Of a stretch of DNA of 64,000 bases, positions 35,852 through 42,933 are shown one piece after another. Within the stretch, counting starts at the first letter, position 1; each line of letters begins with the position of its first letter. Origin of the DNA: Candidatus Flexicrinis affinis (GTDB taxonomy: Bacteria > Chloroflexota > Anaerolineae > Aggregatilineales > Phototrophicaceae); contig JADJWE010000010.1 of assembly GCA_016716525.1 (NCBI GenBank), forward strand, positions 186,001 through 250,000, read 5' to 3'. The notes under the pieces were generated by a model. The model saw only the letters and a list, made by a program, of their open reading frames with translations. It searched no databases and was not told where the DNA came from. The position numbers were made by a program, and so were the translations under genes.

Positions 35852-35876
35852 GTAGGGGCGCAGCATGCTGCGCCCG
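35852..35876. repeat. GTAGGG hairpin repeat with unique arm
   Basis: GTAGGGGCGCAGCATGCTGC continues to GCCCG: the 20-nt core from 35856 is a perfect palindrome. The arms differ from those of other GTAGGG hairpins in the window, which read GCGACCC, ACGGCA or CGCGAT. Confidence 0.6.
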
Positions 35877-35908
35877 TTTCGTCCGCCCGCCTCAATCTGG
35901 CCCATTCA

Positions 35909-36337
35909 TCAAGGCCGCCATACACGCGCCACGCCGTCCAGAATAAGGTCAGTCCGTCCCGACAGCGCCGGGGCGTCCAATGTCAGAACCGGCACGCCGA
36001 TGCGTTCGAGGATCCGAAGTAGATGTGCTGGCACCGGGGCAAACTGATCCCGGTCTGCTGCGATCACTGCCGCGATATCCGCGCCGGCGTTGGCAAGCCA
36101 GCGGCCCGCGACCAGCGCCCCGCCGCCATTTCCCCCTTTTCCAGCCAGCACGACAACCCGTTTGCCCAGCGGATTGCCGTGCAAGTACTTATCGCGCGCG
36201 ACTTCGTGCAGGCTGCGCCCGGCATGTTCCATCATCTGGATCAGATCGATGCCGTACACCTCAATCATGAGACGGTCGACCTCGCGCATTTGCGCGGCGG
36301 TAACCGCCGGAATCTCCACACGCGATAACGGAATCAT
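35909..36337 (-). pseudogene. NAD(P)H-hydrate epimerase (YjeF_N domain), C-terminally truncated
   Basis: 142 residues with the YjeF N-terminal-domain signature: VTAAQMREVDRLMIEVYGIDLIQMMEHAGRSLHEVA near residues 10-45 and KRVVVLAGKGGNGGGALVAGRWLANAGADI near 56-85. The family enzyme repairs hydrated NADH and is about 210-230 aa. Here the frame ends right after DLILDGV, where catalytic-Asp strand DLIVDAL normally continues, so roughly the last third is missing. No sensible continuation is found in other frames. ATG 36337 overlaps the stop of the upstream GDCCVxC gene by four bases (ATGA), so the two are coupled. Confidence 0.75.
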
Positions 36338-36555
36338 TGACCGTCGCTTCCCGGATTGAGTGACTCGCGCTGCTTCGATGGACACACCACCGTGCCGTAC
36401 GAACAGAAGACACAGCAGTCGCCCGCCAAGGGTCGAAATACGCTGTTGCAGTGCGGGCACTGATACATGAACTGGCAGGTGTCTTCCGGCATGGTCTCGG
36501 TGGTGGATAATCCGCACACCGGACAGATGATCGTAGATGTGAGAACGATATCCAT
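36334..36555 (-). CDS. GDCCVxC-domain small Cys-rich protein
   Basis: 73 aa with three Cys clusters: CPVCG at 11-15, CPHC near 33-36 and the family signature GDCCVFCSYGTVVCP near 45-59. It looks like a zinc-ribbon or metal-binding protein. In some relatives the first Cys of GDCCVxC is selenocysteine; here both are TGC/TGT codons. Relatives are commonly found near mercury or arsenic resistance genes (recalled, not checked). It is translationally coupled to the truncated epimerase. The upstream region has an inverted repeat that could be its operator, then the IS3 element begins 98 bp from the start codon. Confidence 0.8.
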   Translation of the reverse strand: MDIVLTSTIICPVCGLSTTETMPEDTCQFMYQCPHCNSVFRPLAGDCCVFCSYGTVVCPSKQRESLNPGSDGQ

Positions 36556-36613
36556 GTTTTACCACTTCCATTCTGAGTGCATGTTCAGTATAGCGAGCGC
36601 AATGTCGCTTGAA

Positions 36614-36629
36614 TGTCGGCATTCCGACA
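36614..36629 (-). promoter_or_regulatory. Inverted repeat TGTCGG-CATT-CCGACA upstream of the GDCCVxC gene
   Basis: A perfect 6-4-6 inverted repeat 59 bp before the start codon, between the IS3 end and the gene. It is the sort of site a metal-responsive ArsR or MerR-type regulator would bind; no regulator gene is present in the window. Confidence 0.4.
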
Positions 36630-36715
36630 GACATGCACAAACAAGCACGGTATGACCTTACCCCAGTTTAGCGGACGGAGAAAATGTCCGTTAGACTGAG
36701 CGTAAGGAGAGGACG

Positions 36716-37000
36716 ATGGGACGCTACAAGAAGTACACCGAGGAGTTCAAGCGGGACGTATTGGCGATGGTGGCGGAGAAGACGCGGACGATCGCGCAGA
36801 TCGAACGCGACCTGGATCTGACGCCGGGGCTGATCTACAAGTGGCAGCGCTACCGGGTGCAGGACGAGCGGCTGGAACTGAGCGAAGCGCGGGCGGAGCA
36901 AGCGGAGCTGCGACGGTTGAAGCGCGAGCTGGAGATCGTCAAGCAGGAGCGGGATATCCTAAAAAAAGCCATCCAGGTGTTCTCGCGGGGGGAGTTGTGA
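36716..37000 (+). CDS. IS3-family transposase orfA
   Basis: A 94-aa helix-turn-helix DNA-binding protein: YTEEFKRDVLAMVAEKTRTIAQIERDLDLTPGLIYKWQ, then a leucine-zipper-like helix (ELRRLKRELEIVKQERDILKKA). The run of seven A near 36961 in CTAAAAAAAGCC is the classic slippery site for making the OrfAB fusion by -1 shifting. The stop overlaps the GTG of orfB by GTGA. Confidence 0.9.
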   Translation: MGRYKKYTEEFKRDVLAMVAEKTRTIAQIERDLDLTPGLIYKWQRYRVQDERLELSEARAEQAELRRLKRELEIVKQERDILKKAIQVFSRGEL

Positions 37001-37850
37001 GCCGCTACCGGTTCATCGCCGAGGAGCGGGCGGTGTATCCGGTGCGTCGGATGTGTGCGGTGCTGAAGGTGTCGGTGAGCGGGTTCTACGACTGGCTGAA
37101 ACGCACGCCCAGCCGTCGCGCGCAAGCCAATCACGGGTTGAGCGCACGGATCCGAGCGGTCCATGAGGCGAGCCGCCAGACCTATGGCACACTGCGCGTT
37201 CAGGCGGAACTGCGGGCACACGGTGAGCGGGTGGGCAAGCACCGGATTGCGCGGCTGATGCGCCAGATGGGCTTACAGACCAAAGGGCGGCGGCGCTTCA
37301 AGACGACCACTCAGCGCGATGCGACACACCGCCGCGCTCCGAACCTGCTGGCGGGCGATTTCACGGCCAAGCAGTCGAACGAAAAGTGGCTGTCGGATAT
37401 CACCTACATCGCAACCCGCGAGGGATGGCTGTATCTGGCAGGCATTCAAGATGTGTTTTCACGGCGCATTGTGGGGTGGGCGATGAGTGACCGCCCGACC
37501 AAAACACTGGTCTGTGACGCGTGGAGGCTGGCGGTGGGGCGGCGTGGTGCACCGCGCTTGCACCATTCCGACCAGGGCAGTCAATACACCAGCGACGACT
37601 ACCTGAGTCTGTTGGAGAACGACCAGGTGACCTCAGCATGAGTGATGTCGGGCGCTGCTATGACAACGCCATGCAGGAGAGCTTCTGGGGAACGCTGAAA
37701 ACCGAGTGCGCCGACCGTCCGTTTGCGACACGCGCGGCAGCTCGCAAGGCGATCTTCGAATACATCGAGGTGTGGTACAACCGTCAGCGGCGGCATTCAG
37801 CCTTGGGCTATCTCAGCCCTGCTGATTTCGAGCAACTCGCTTGCCCCTGA
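36997..37850 (+). pseudogene. IS3-family transposase orfB (rve integrase domain), frameshifted
   Basis: From GTG 36997: RRMCAVLKVSVSGFYDWLKR, then ITYIATREGWLYLAGIQDVFSRRIVGW and HHSDQGSQYTSDDY, the first two acids of the DDE site. At about 37632 the frame breaks (QVTSA stop); a missing base would restore SMSDVGRCYDNAMQESFWGTLKTE, holding the catalytic Glu, and the tail WYNRQRRHSALGYLSP to 37850. One indel separates the first two catalytic acids from the third, so this copy is inactive unless the base is a sequencing error. Confidence 0.85.
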
Positions 37851-37884
37851 CATTCTTGCCGTCCGTTGAATCGGGGTTAGGTCA

Positions 37885-38489
37885 CAGTGCGACTGAGGTC
37901 TGCATGTCCCAGTCATACGCCCAGATTCCCTGACCTTCGACAAATCCCGCGATGTAGCGGCCGGAAGAACTCCATGCAAGGTATGTGGATTCACCCCCAC
38001 CGACATATCTCAGCCGCTCTGATGTGTAGTCAACAACGATAGGATAGCTCCGCGAACTAAACGCGAACCTCTCACTGTCTGGACTCCAGACGGGAACACG
38101 CGCTGTGGCGTCGTCTGAAGCATACGACTCCTGTGCTACCCAGACTGCATCGCCTGAAACCAGATCCCCACACCCACTTCACCCCCCAACGCCGCCCCGG
38201 CGAGCTTCGTGCCGTCCGGGCTGAGCGCGGCATAGGTGATGTGCGGGTGCGCGGCGATCTCCTGCAAGTTTGCGTCGAGCTGCCACGTCCCGGCCGTCGT
38301 GCCGATCCACACGCTCTGGCCGTCCGGCGCCCACGCCGCGCTGACAATCTCGCCGCGTCCGAACGTGAGCAGTGGGGCGGGTGGCTGTGAAAGCGCAGTA
38401 CCTGCTACCAGCACAAGCACGTTCCGCTCCCCAAACACAGGAGAGCCAAACAACCCACAGCCGCGTAGAGCAGGGCCCAGGTCAACCAT
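37885..38489 (-). pseudogene. Beta-propeller (PD40/TolB-like) protein remnant, cut by the IS3 element
   Basis: Starting near 38489 the reverse strand gives a hydrophobic start, then propeller blades: IVSAAWAPDGQSVWIGTT and ITYAALSPDGTKLAGA. Near 38160-38170 the frame shifts by an indel in a G run, after which VPVWSPDSERFAFSS and YLAWSSSGRYIAGFVEGQGIWAYD continue to base 37885, the exact IS3 edge. The WSPDS/LSPDG blades identify PD40-type repeats. The rest of the gene is not found on the other side of the IS, so it was lost. Unlikely to be functional. Confidence 0.75.
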
Positions 38490-38585
38490 CCGCTTTGCCT
38501 CGGATCACGAAGTCCTTACCTCAGACGAGTATACTTAGGCAAAACTAGGATTCTGAGAAACGTGTACTAATCGGAGATAACCCGT

Positions 38586-39737
38586 ATGGATTTTGACCTG
38601 AACGACGAACAGCAGATGTTCCGGCGCATCGTGCGCGAGTTCTGCGAGTCCGAGCTCAAGCCGCACGCCCGCGACATCGACGAAAACGGCGAGATGCACT
38701 GGCCGGCCATCCGTAAAATGCGCGACCTCGGCCTGCTGTCGATGCAGGTGCCGGAGGCGTACGGCGGCGCCGAGCTGGACACGATCTCCGCGGCCATCGC
38801 GGTCGAGGAGCTGGGCCGCGTGTGCGGCAGCACCGCCCTCTCGATCAGCGCGCACAACGGCCTCGGCCTCGGCCCGATCGTGCGCTGGGGCTCGCCGGAG
38901 CAGAAGGCACGCTTCATCCCCGTACTGACCGACGGCGACCATCTCGGCGCGCTGGCCCTGACTGAACCGCAGGCCGGCTCCGACCTGCTCAACGGCGCCA
39001 AAACCTACGCCGTGCGCGACGGCGACGCGTGGGTGATCAACGGGACGAAGGCGTGGATCACCAACCCGAAGTATGCGCCGGTGATCGTCGTGCTGCTGCG
39101 CACCGACCGCGACGCCGGGTCGCGCGGGTTCAGCATGATGCTGGTCGAGACCGACCGCTCCGGCCTGACCATTCACCCGCCCGAGAAGAAGATGGGCTTG
39201 AAAGGCTCGCCCACGCAGATGCTCACGTTCGAGAACGTGCGCGTGCCGCTCGACAACCTGCTCGGGCCGGAAGGCGACGGCTTCAAGCAGACCATGCAGA
39301 CGCTCGACAGCGGGCGCATCAGCATCGGCGCGCTGTCGGTCGGGCTGGCACAGGGCGCGTTCGAGGAGATGGTGCGCTACGCGCAAGATCGCCACGCGTT
39401 CGGCGAGCCGATCGCCAACAAGCAGGCGATTCAATGGATGATCGCCAACGCCGCGGTCGAGATCGAGGCGGCGCGCACGCTGGTGTACAAGGCGGCATGG
39501 ACCAAAGACGCCGGCCGCGACTTCACCAAGATCGCGTCGATCGCCAAACTCAAGGCGTCCGAGGTGGCCGAGAAGGTGTGCCACGACGCGATCCAGATCC
39601 ACGGCAGCTACGGCTACAGCCGCGAATATCCGGTCGAGCGCATGTATCGCGACCAGCGCCTGATGACGATCGGCGAGGGCACCAGCGAGATTCAGCGCAT
39701 GGTGATCGCGCGCAAGGTACTCGGCGGCGAGATGTAG
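38586..39737 (+). CDS. Acyl-CoA dehydrogenase
   Basis: A 383-aa FAD flavoenzyme that oxidises acyl-CoA to 2-enoyl-CoA in beta-oxidation or branched-chain catabolism. LALTEPQAGSD near residues 120-131 and KAWITNPKYA are the FAD/substrate-binding motifs. RMYRDQRLMTIGEGTSEIQRMVIARKVLG at the C-terminus contains the catalytic-base position (Glu of the EGTSEIQ segment) of short-chain family members. ATG 38586 lies 58 bp after a TATACT box. Downstream genes are on the same strand but encode an unrelated phosphatase. Chain-length specificity cannot be judged. Confidence 0.93.
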   Translation: MDFDLNDEQQMFRRIVREFCESELKPHARDIDENGEMHWPAIRKMRDLGLLSMQVPEAYGGAELDTISAAIAVEELGRVCGSTALSISAHNGLGLGPIVRWGSPEQKARFIPVLTDGDHLGALALTEPQAGSDLLNGAKTYAVRDGDAWVINGTKAWITNPKYAPVIVVLLRTDRDAGSRGFSMMLVETDRSGLTIHPPEKKMGLKGSPTQMLTFENVRVPLDNLLGPEGDGFKQTMQTLDSGRISIGALSVGLAQGAFEEMVRYAQDRHAFGEPIANKQAIQWMIANAAVEIEAARTLVYKAAWTKDAGRDFTKIASIAKLKASEVAEKVCHDAIQIHGSYGYSREYPVERMYRDQRLMTIGEGTSEIQRMVIARKVLGGEM

Positions 39738-39836
39738 CGACGGACCGTGCAGGCTTCGCCGCATCCGCTCGCGGTTGATCTGCGGACGCCGTCCCGACTA
39801 GACTTACCCGGTCTGCCGTACGCGAGGGAGTCGCAC

Positions 39837-40310
39837 ATGATCCGGGTTCTGTTCGTCTGTCACGGGAATATCTGCCGATCGCCGATGGCGGACGCTGTCA
39901 TGACGCACCTTGTCCGCGAGGCCGGGTTGAGCGACCGGATCGCCGTCGATTCCGCTGGCACGCACGGGTGGCATATCGGCGAGCCTCCCCACCGGCACAC
40001 GGTCGCCGTCCTCAACACGCACGGCATCAAGCCGGTCGGGGCTGCACGCCAACTGCGCGCCGCGGATTTCGACACCTTCGACTACATGCTGGCGATGGAT
40101 CGGCACAATCTTGACGACATGGTGCGATTCACGACGGCGGGCAAGGCAGACGTCCGGCTTCTCCTGCACGACCTCCACCAGCTTGGGCACACGGCGTACA
40201 ACGAAGTGATCGACCCTTACCCGAATGGGGACTTCGACCAGACATTTCGCGACATCTATGCGGCCTGTGCCCACCTGCTCGACCGCATCCGCGACGAACA
40301 CGGCCTATAG
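39837..40310 (+). CDS. Low-molecular-weight protein-tyrosine phosphatase
   Basis: A 157-aa cytoplasmic phosphatase. The P-loop VCHGNICRS at residues 7-15 gives nucleophile Cys8 and Arg14; the general-acid Asp is in IDPYPNGD near residue 126. It would remove phosphate from protein tyrosines, or, in ArsC-like use, reduce arsenate, but DPYPN favours phosphatase. ATG 39837 is preceded by CGAGGGAG. An upstream in-frame start at 39747 would add 30 residues with no family similarity and is rejected. Confidence 0.92.
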   Translation: MIRVLFVCHGNICRSPMADAVMTHLVREAGLSDRIAVDSAGTHGWHIGEPPHRHTVAVLNTHGIKPVGAARQLRAADFDTFDYMLAMDRHNLDDMVRFTTAGKADVRLLLHDLHQLGHTAYNEVIDPYPNGDFDQTFRDIYAACAHLLDRIRDEHGL

Positions 40311-40408
40311 CCCACCATCACGGCGCGTCCCCTCGCCGTGCGGTGAGGCGTGTCAGCACTCAGGCGGACTCTCCACCTGACAACTGATTCCTGACTCCTG
40401 ATCGCTCC

Positions 40409-40903
40409 CTAAAAAAGGCTGAGCTGCGTGAAGCCCTCGGGGTCTTGGCGCGGATAGTCCTCGTCTGAGGCCTCGTCCGGTTCGGCGCCGTCCAGTTCGT
40501 CGGCGATCGTCGGCGTGGCGACCAGCATGCGCGAGCGTTCCGCCGCCCAGCGCGCTTCTTCCTCGGCCTCTTGCAGCGCGTCGCCGGTGAGGGGCTGGCC
40601 CTCGGCGTCGTGCGGCACGAGGTTCTCGCCCACGCACGACGGACACTGACATTCGGCCGGATGCCGGTTTTCCATCTGCGGCGTCAGGATGTCGAGGTTC
40701 GGCACGAAGTCGTCGGCGACGTCCTCGGTGCGCATCGTCGCCTCGATCGTCAGGTCGCGCAGTTCGTCTTCGCGAAAGCCCACGTTGATCATGACGCCGG
40801 TCAGGGTCGCCAGTGTCGCGCGGTCGTTCTCGCGCACGGTGTGTTTGTAGTGCTCGCGCAGGCAGGCGCGCCACTCGTCGGCGAAGGGGCTGCGGTTCAT
40901 CAT
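40409..40903 (-). CDS. Conserved small acidic protein of unknown function, coupled to RNase D
   Basis: About 164 aa, acidic. It has a helical N-terminal half (RACLREHYKHTVRENDRATLATLTGVMINVGF) and a CQCPSC motif near residues 84-89 that might bind metal. The C-terminal tail is low in complexity (DELDGAEPDEASDEDYP). No family is recognised. ATG 40903 overlaps the stop of the RNase D gene by four bases (ATGA), so it is translated with it and could take part in RNA handling; that is only context. Confidence 0.6.
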   Translation of the reverse strand: MMNRSPFADEWRACLREHYKHTVRENDRATLATLTGVMINVGFREDELRDLTIEATMRTEDVADDFVPNLDILTPQMENRHPAECQCPSCVGENLVPHDAEGQPLTGDALQEAEEEARWAAERSRMLVATPTIADELDGAEPDEASDEDYPRQDPEGFTQLSLF

Positions 40904-42063
40904 GGCTTGGCTCCGTTCTCGTGTTTGGCGATGACGGACAGGATTTCGGGGCCGTAGGTCCGTGTGCGCCACGGCCCGAGGCCCTCGATATTATCGAGGT
41001 CTTCGAGGGTCGCCGGCGTTTTGTAGGCCAACGACCACAACGTCTGCTTGGTGACGATCACGTCCGATTCGACGCCGCGCTGTTCAGCCCGCTTCTTGCG
41101 CCACGCGTGCAGCGCGGTATAGCGGTCGGCAATGTCCGGCGGGGTCTGGATATTGGCCGGCGCGCGCGGGGTCTCGGCGTTCTTGCCGCGCGCGACCGCC
41201 GCCAGCAGCGCGTCGCCCCAGCGCCGGACGCCGTTGTTCGACAGGCCGAAGATGCTGCGGAGTCCGTCGCGGTTTTCGGGCTGCTCCTGCGCCAGTTCGA
41301 CCAGCGTGCGGTTCTGCACCACGTTCATGGGCGGGATGTTGGCGCGTTCGGCCAGCGCCTCACGCGTCAGGTAAAGCTCGCGCAGCACGGCCATCTGGCG
41401 CGGGGCGAGGCGAGCCGGATACCCGACCCGCCAGTAGCCGTCGGGGTCGAAGCTGCGGCCCTCGTGCGGCGGGGTCATGCGGCTCATGTCGTCGAACGTC
41501 TCGCGCGCTTCCTCAAGATGCCCGCGCGCCTCCAACTCGGCCAGCAGTTGATCGCGCAGGTCGGGCAGGTAGTGGGTATCCAGCTGGGCATAGCGCAAGC
41601 TGGACTGCGGCAGCGGGCGCTTGCCCCAATTGTCGCGCTGATGGCTCTTGTCGAGTTCGATCCCGAGGTAATCGCGCACAAGATGATTCAGCCCGACCTG
41701 CCGCAAGCCGCAGATGCGCGCCGCGATCATGGTGTCGAACAAGTTCGAGAACGTGAACTGATAGTCGCGCTTGAGGCACATCAGGTCGTATTCCGAGGCG
41801 TGAAACACCTTCTCGATGCGCGGGTCGGCAAACAGCGCGCCGAGCGTATCCAGCTTCTGCAGCGCCAGCGGATCGACGATGTAATCGGCGCTGCGGCTCG
41901 AAATCTGAATCAGGCAAACGCGCTCGTGATACGCATGCAGGCTGTTGGATTCGGTGTCGATCGCGAGCAGCGACTCGCGCTGCAGCGCGCCCACCATCGC
42001 GTCGAGCTTGCGCGGATGATCGACGTAGGTGGCCGGGGGGATGTTTACTGGACGTGGCATCAC
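40900..42063 (-). CDS. rnd: Ribonuclease D (DEDDy exonuclease with HRDC domains)
   Basis: A 387-aa 3'-5' exoribonuclease for tRNA and small RNA 3' ends. The exonuclease acids are Asp and Glu in LLAIDTESNSLHAY near residues 34-47, Asp in SNLFDTMIAARI near 103, and Tyr/Asp in LRYAQLDTHYLPDL near 155. HRDC-like helices follow: residues about 210-290 (MAVLRELYLTREALAERANIPP) and about 320-385. ATG 42063 is separated from the divergent Rieske gene by about 200 bp holding a good promoter for the latter. It forms an operon with the small acidic protein gene. Confidence 0.92.
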   Translation of the reverse strand: MMPRPVNIPPATYVDHPRKLDAMVGALQRESLLAIDTESNSLHAYHERVCLIQISSRSADYIVDPLALQKLDTLGALFADPRIEKVFHASEYDLMCLKRDYQFTFSNLFDTMIAARICGLRQVGLNHLVRDYLGIELDKSHQRDNWGKRPLPQSSLRYAQLDTHYLPDLRDQLLAELEARGHLEEARETFDDMSRMTPPHEGRSFDPDGYWRVGYPARLAPRQMAVLRELYLTREALAERANIPPMNVVQNRTLVELAQEQPENRDGLRSIFGLSNNGVRRWGDALLAAVARGKNAETPRAPANIQTPPDIADRYTALHAWRKKRAEQRGVESDVIVTKQTLWSLAYKTPATLEDLDNIEGLGPWRTRTYGPEILSVIAKHENGAKP

Positions 42064-42161
42064 TTTAATGTGTGGGAACGTTGCGAATTTCGTTTCTGCG
42101 AGTCATGATCTGGGCGCATTATAGCGCGAGACAGGAACCCTGATGAGACGGAGTCTGAGTT

Positions 42162-42191
42162 TTGACACGTCTTTCGCGCTTGTGATAAAAT
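42162..42191 (+). promoter_or_regulatory. Sigma-70-type promoter of the Rieske/cytochrome b operon
   Basis: TTGACA (42162-42167) and TAAAAT (42186-42191) are separated by 18 bases. It lies 75 bp before the Rieske GTG start and is the best promoter match in the window. Confidence 0.7.
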
Positions 42192-42265
42192 CCACACAGT
42201 CAGATCGAGCGGAGGCAGCCGAGGGACCGACGAGCCTTTTTTCCGTCTGCGGCCTTTGGCTTTAA

Positions 42266-42910
42266 GTGAAGGACATCCAGCGTATGGCGACAGCAACACC
42301 GGCGCAAGGCGCGGCTTCGACCGCACCCGCCAAAGCACAAGCCGTCGAAGTTAGTGCAGTTAGCCGCCGCGAGTTTCTGTACTACATTTGGGGCGCCAGC
42401 ATCGTGCTGCTTCTTGGAGAAGTCGGCGCGGCCACGATCTGGTTCGCGCTGCCGCGTTTCCGCGAGGGCGAGTTCGGCGGTACGTTCCGTTACACGCCGT
42501 CCGATGTGGTGCCCACAGCCGGCGATGCACCGCATACCGAGCCGGCCGGGCGTTTCCATATCTCGCACATGGCCGACGGCGGCCTCGTGGCGCTGTATCA
42601 GGTCTGCACCCATCTGGGCTGTTTGCCGAAGTGGGAGCCGGTCAACACACGCTTCGCCTGCCCGTGCCACGGTTCGCAGTATCAACTGGACGGCCGCTGG
42701 ATCACCGGCCCGGCCCCGCGCGGCCTCGACCGTTTCCCGCTGACGATCGTTCTGAACAACGGGGAGACCCGCAGCAACGGTGTTGATGGCTGGCCCATCG
42801 ACATCTCGGACATCACGCTTGACGACATCTCGCAAATCGTCGTTGATACCGGCGCCCGCGTCACCGGCCCTGCCCACGGTGCGGATGCCCAATTTACCGG
42901 TAGTGCGTAA
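42266..42910 (+). CDS. Rieske 2Fe-2S protein of a cytochrome b/c quinol oxidase complex
   Basis: A 214-aa protein with one N-terminal membrane helix (residues about 41-60), preceded by SRREF like a twin-arginine-type anchor. The cluster-binding boxes are CTHLGC at 114-119 and CPCHGS at 132-137, giving ligands Cys114, His116, Cys132 and His135 and the disulfide Cys119-Cys134. It passes electrons from quinol to cytochrome c. GTG 42266 and ATG 42284 are both possible starts; the ATG is closer to family length. Cytochrome b follows 23 bp later in the same transcript. Confidence 0.92.
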   Translation: MKDIQRMATATPAQGAASTAPAKAQAVEVSAVSRREFLYYIWGASIVLLLGEVGAATIWFALPRFREGEFGGTFRYTPSDVVPTAGDAPHTEPAGRFHISHMADGGLVALYQVCTHLGCLPKWEPVNTRFACPCHGSQYQLDGRWITGPAPRGLDRFPLTIVLNNGETRSNGVDGWPIDISDITLDDISQIVVDTGARVTGPAHGADAQFTGSA

Positions 42911-42933
42911 GTAGAGAGTCGAGGAGCGGTTTA

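Larger units (their letters stand above)
36653..37884 (+). mobile_element. IS3-family insertion sequence, no target duplication
   Basis: The ends are inverted repeats: TGACCTTACCCCAGTTTAGC at 36653 and, complementing from 37884, TGACCTAACCCCGATTCAAC (the full 26-bp ends match at 21 positions including a shared CGGACGG). It encodes orfA and a frameshifted orfB. The bases outside, GGTA on the left and CAGT on the right, do not form a direct repeat, and the flanking genes are unrelated to each other, suggesting deletion or recombination after insertion. Confidence 0.88.

Noticed and set aside
36334..36555. Selenoprotein (GDCCVxC families sometimes use selenocysteine)
   Set aside because: Both cysteines of the motif are ordinary TGC/TGT codons and no in-frame TGA precedes the stop.
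36649..37888. Target-site duplication for the IS3 element
   Set aside because: Three- and four-base flanks were compared at several end positions and none match.
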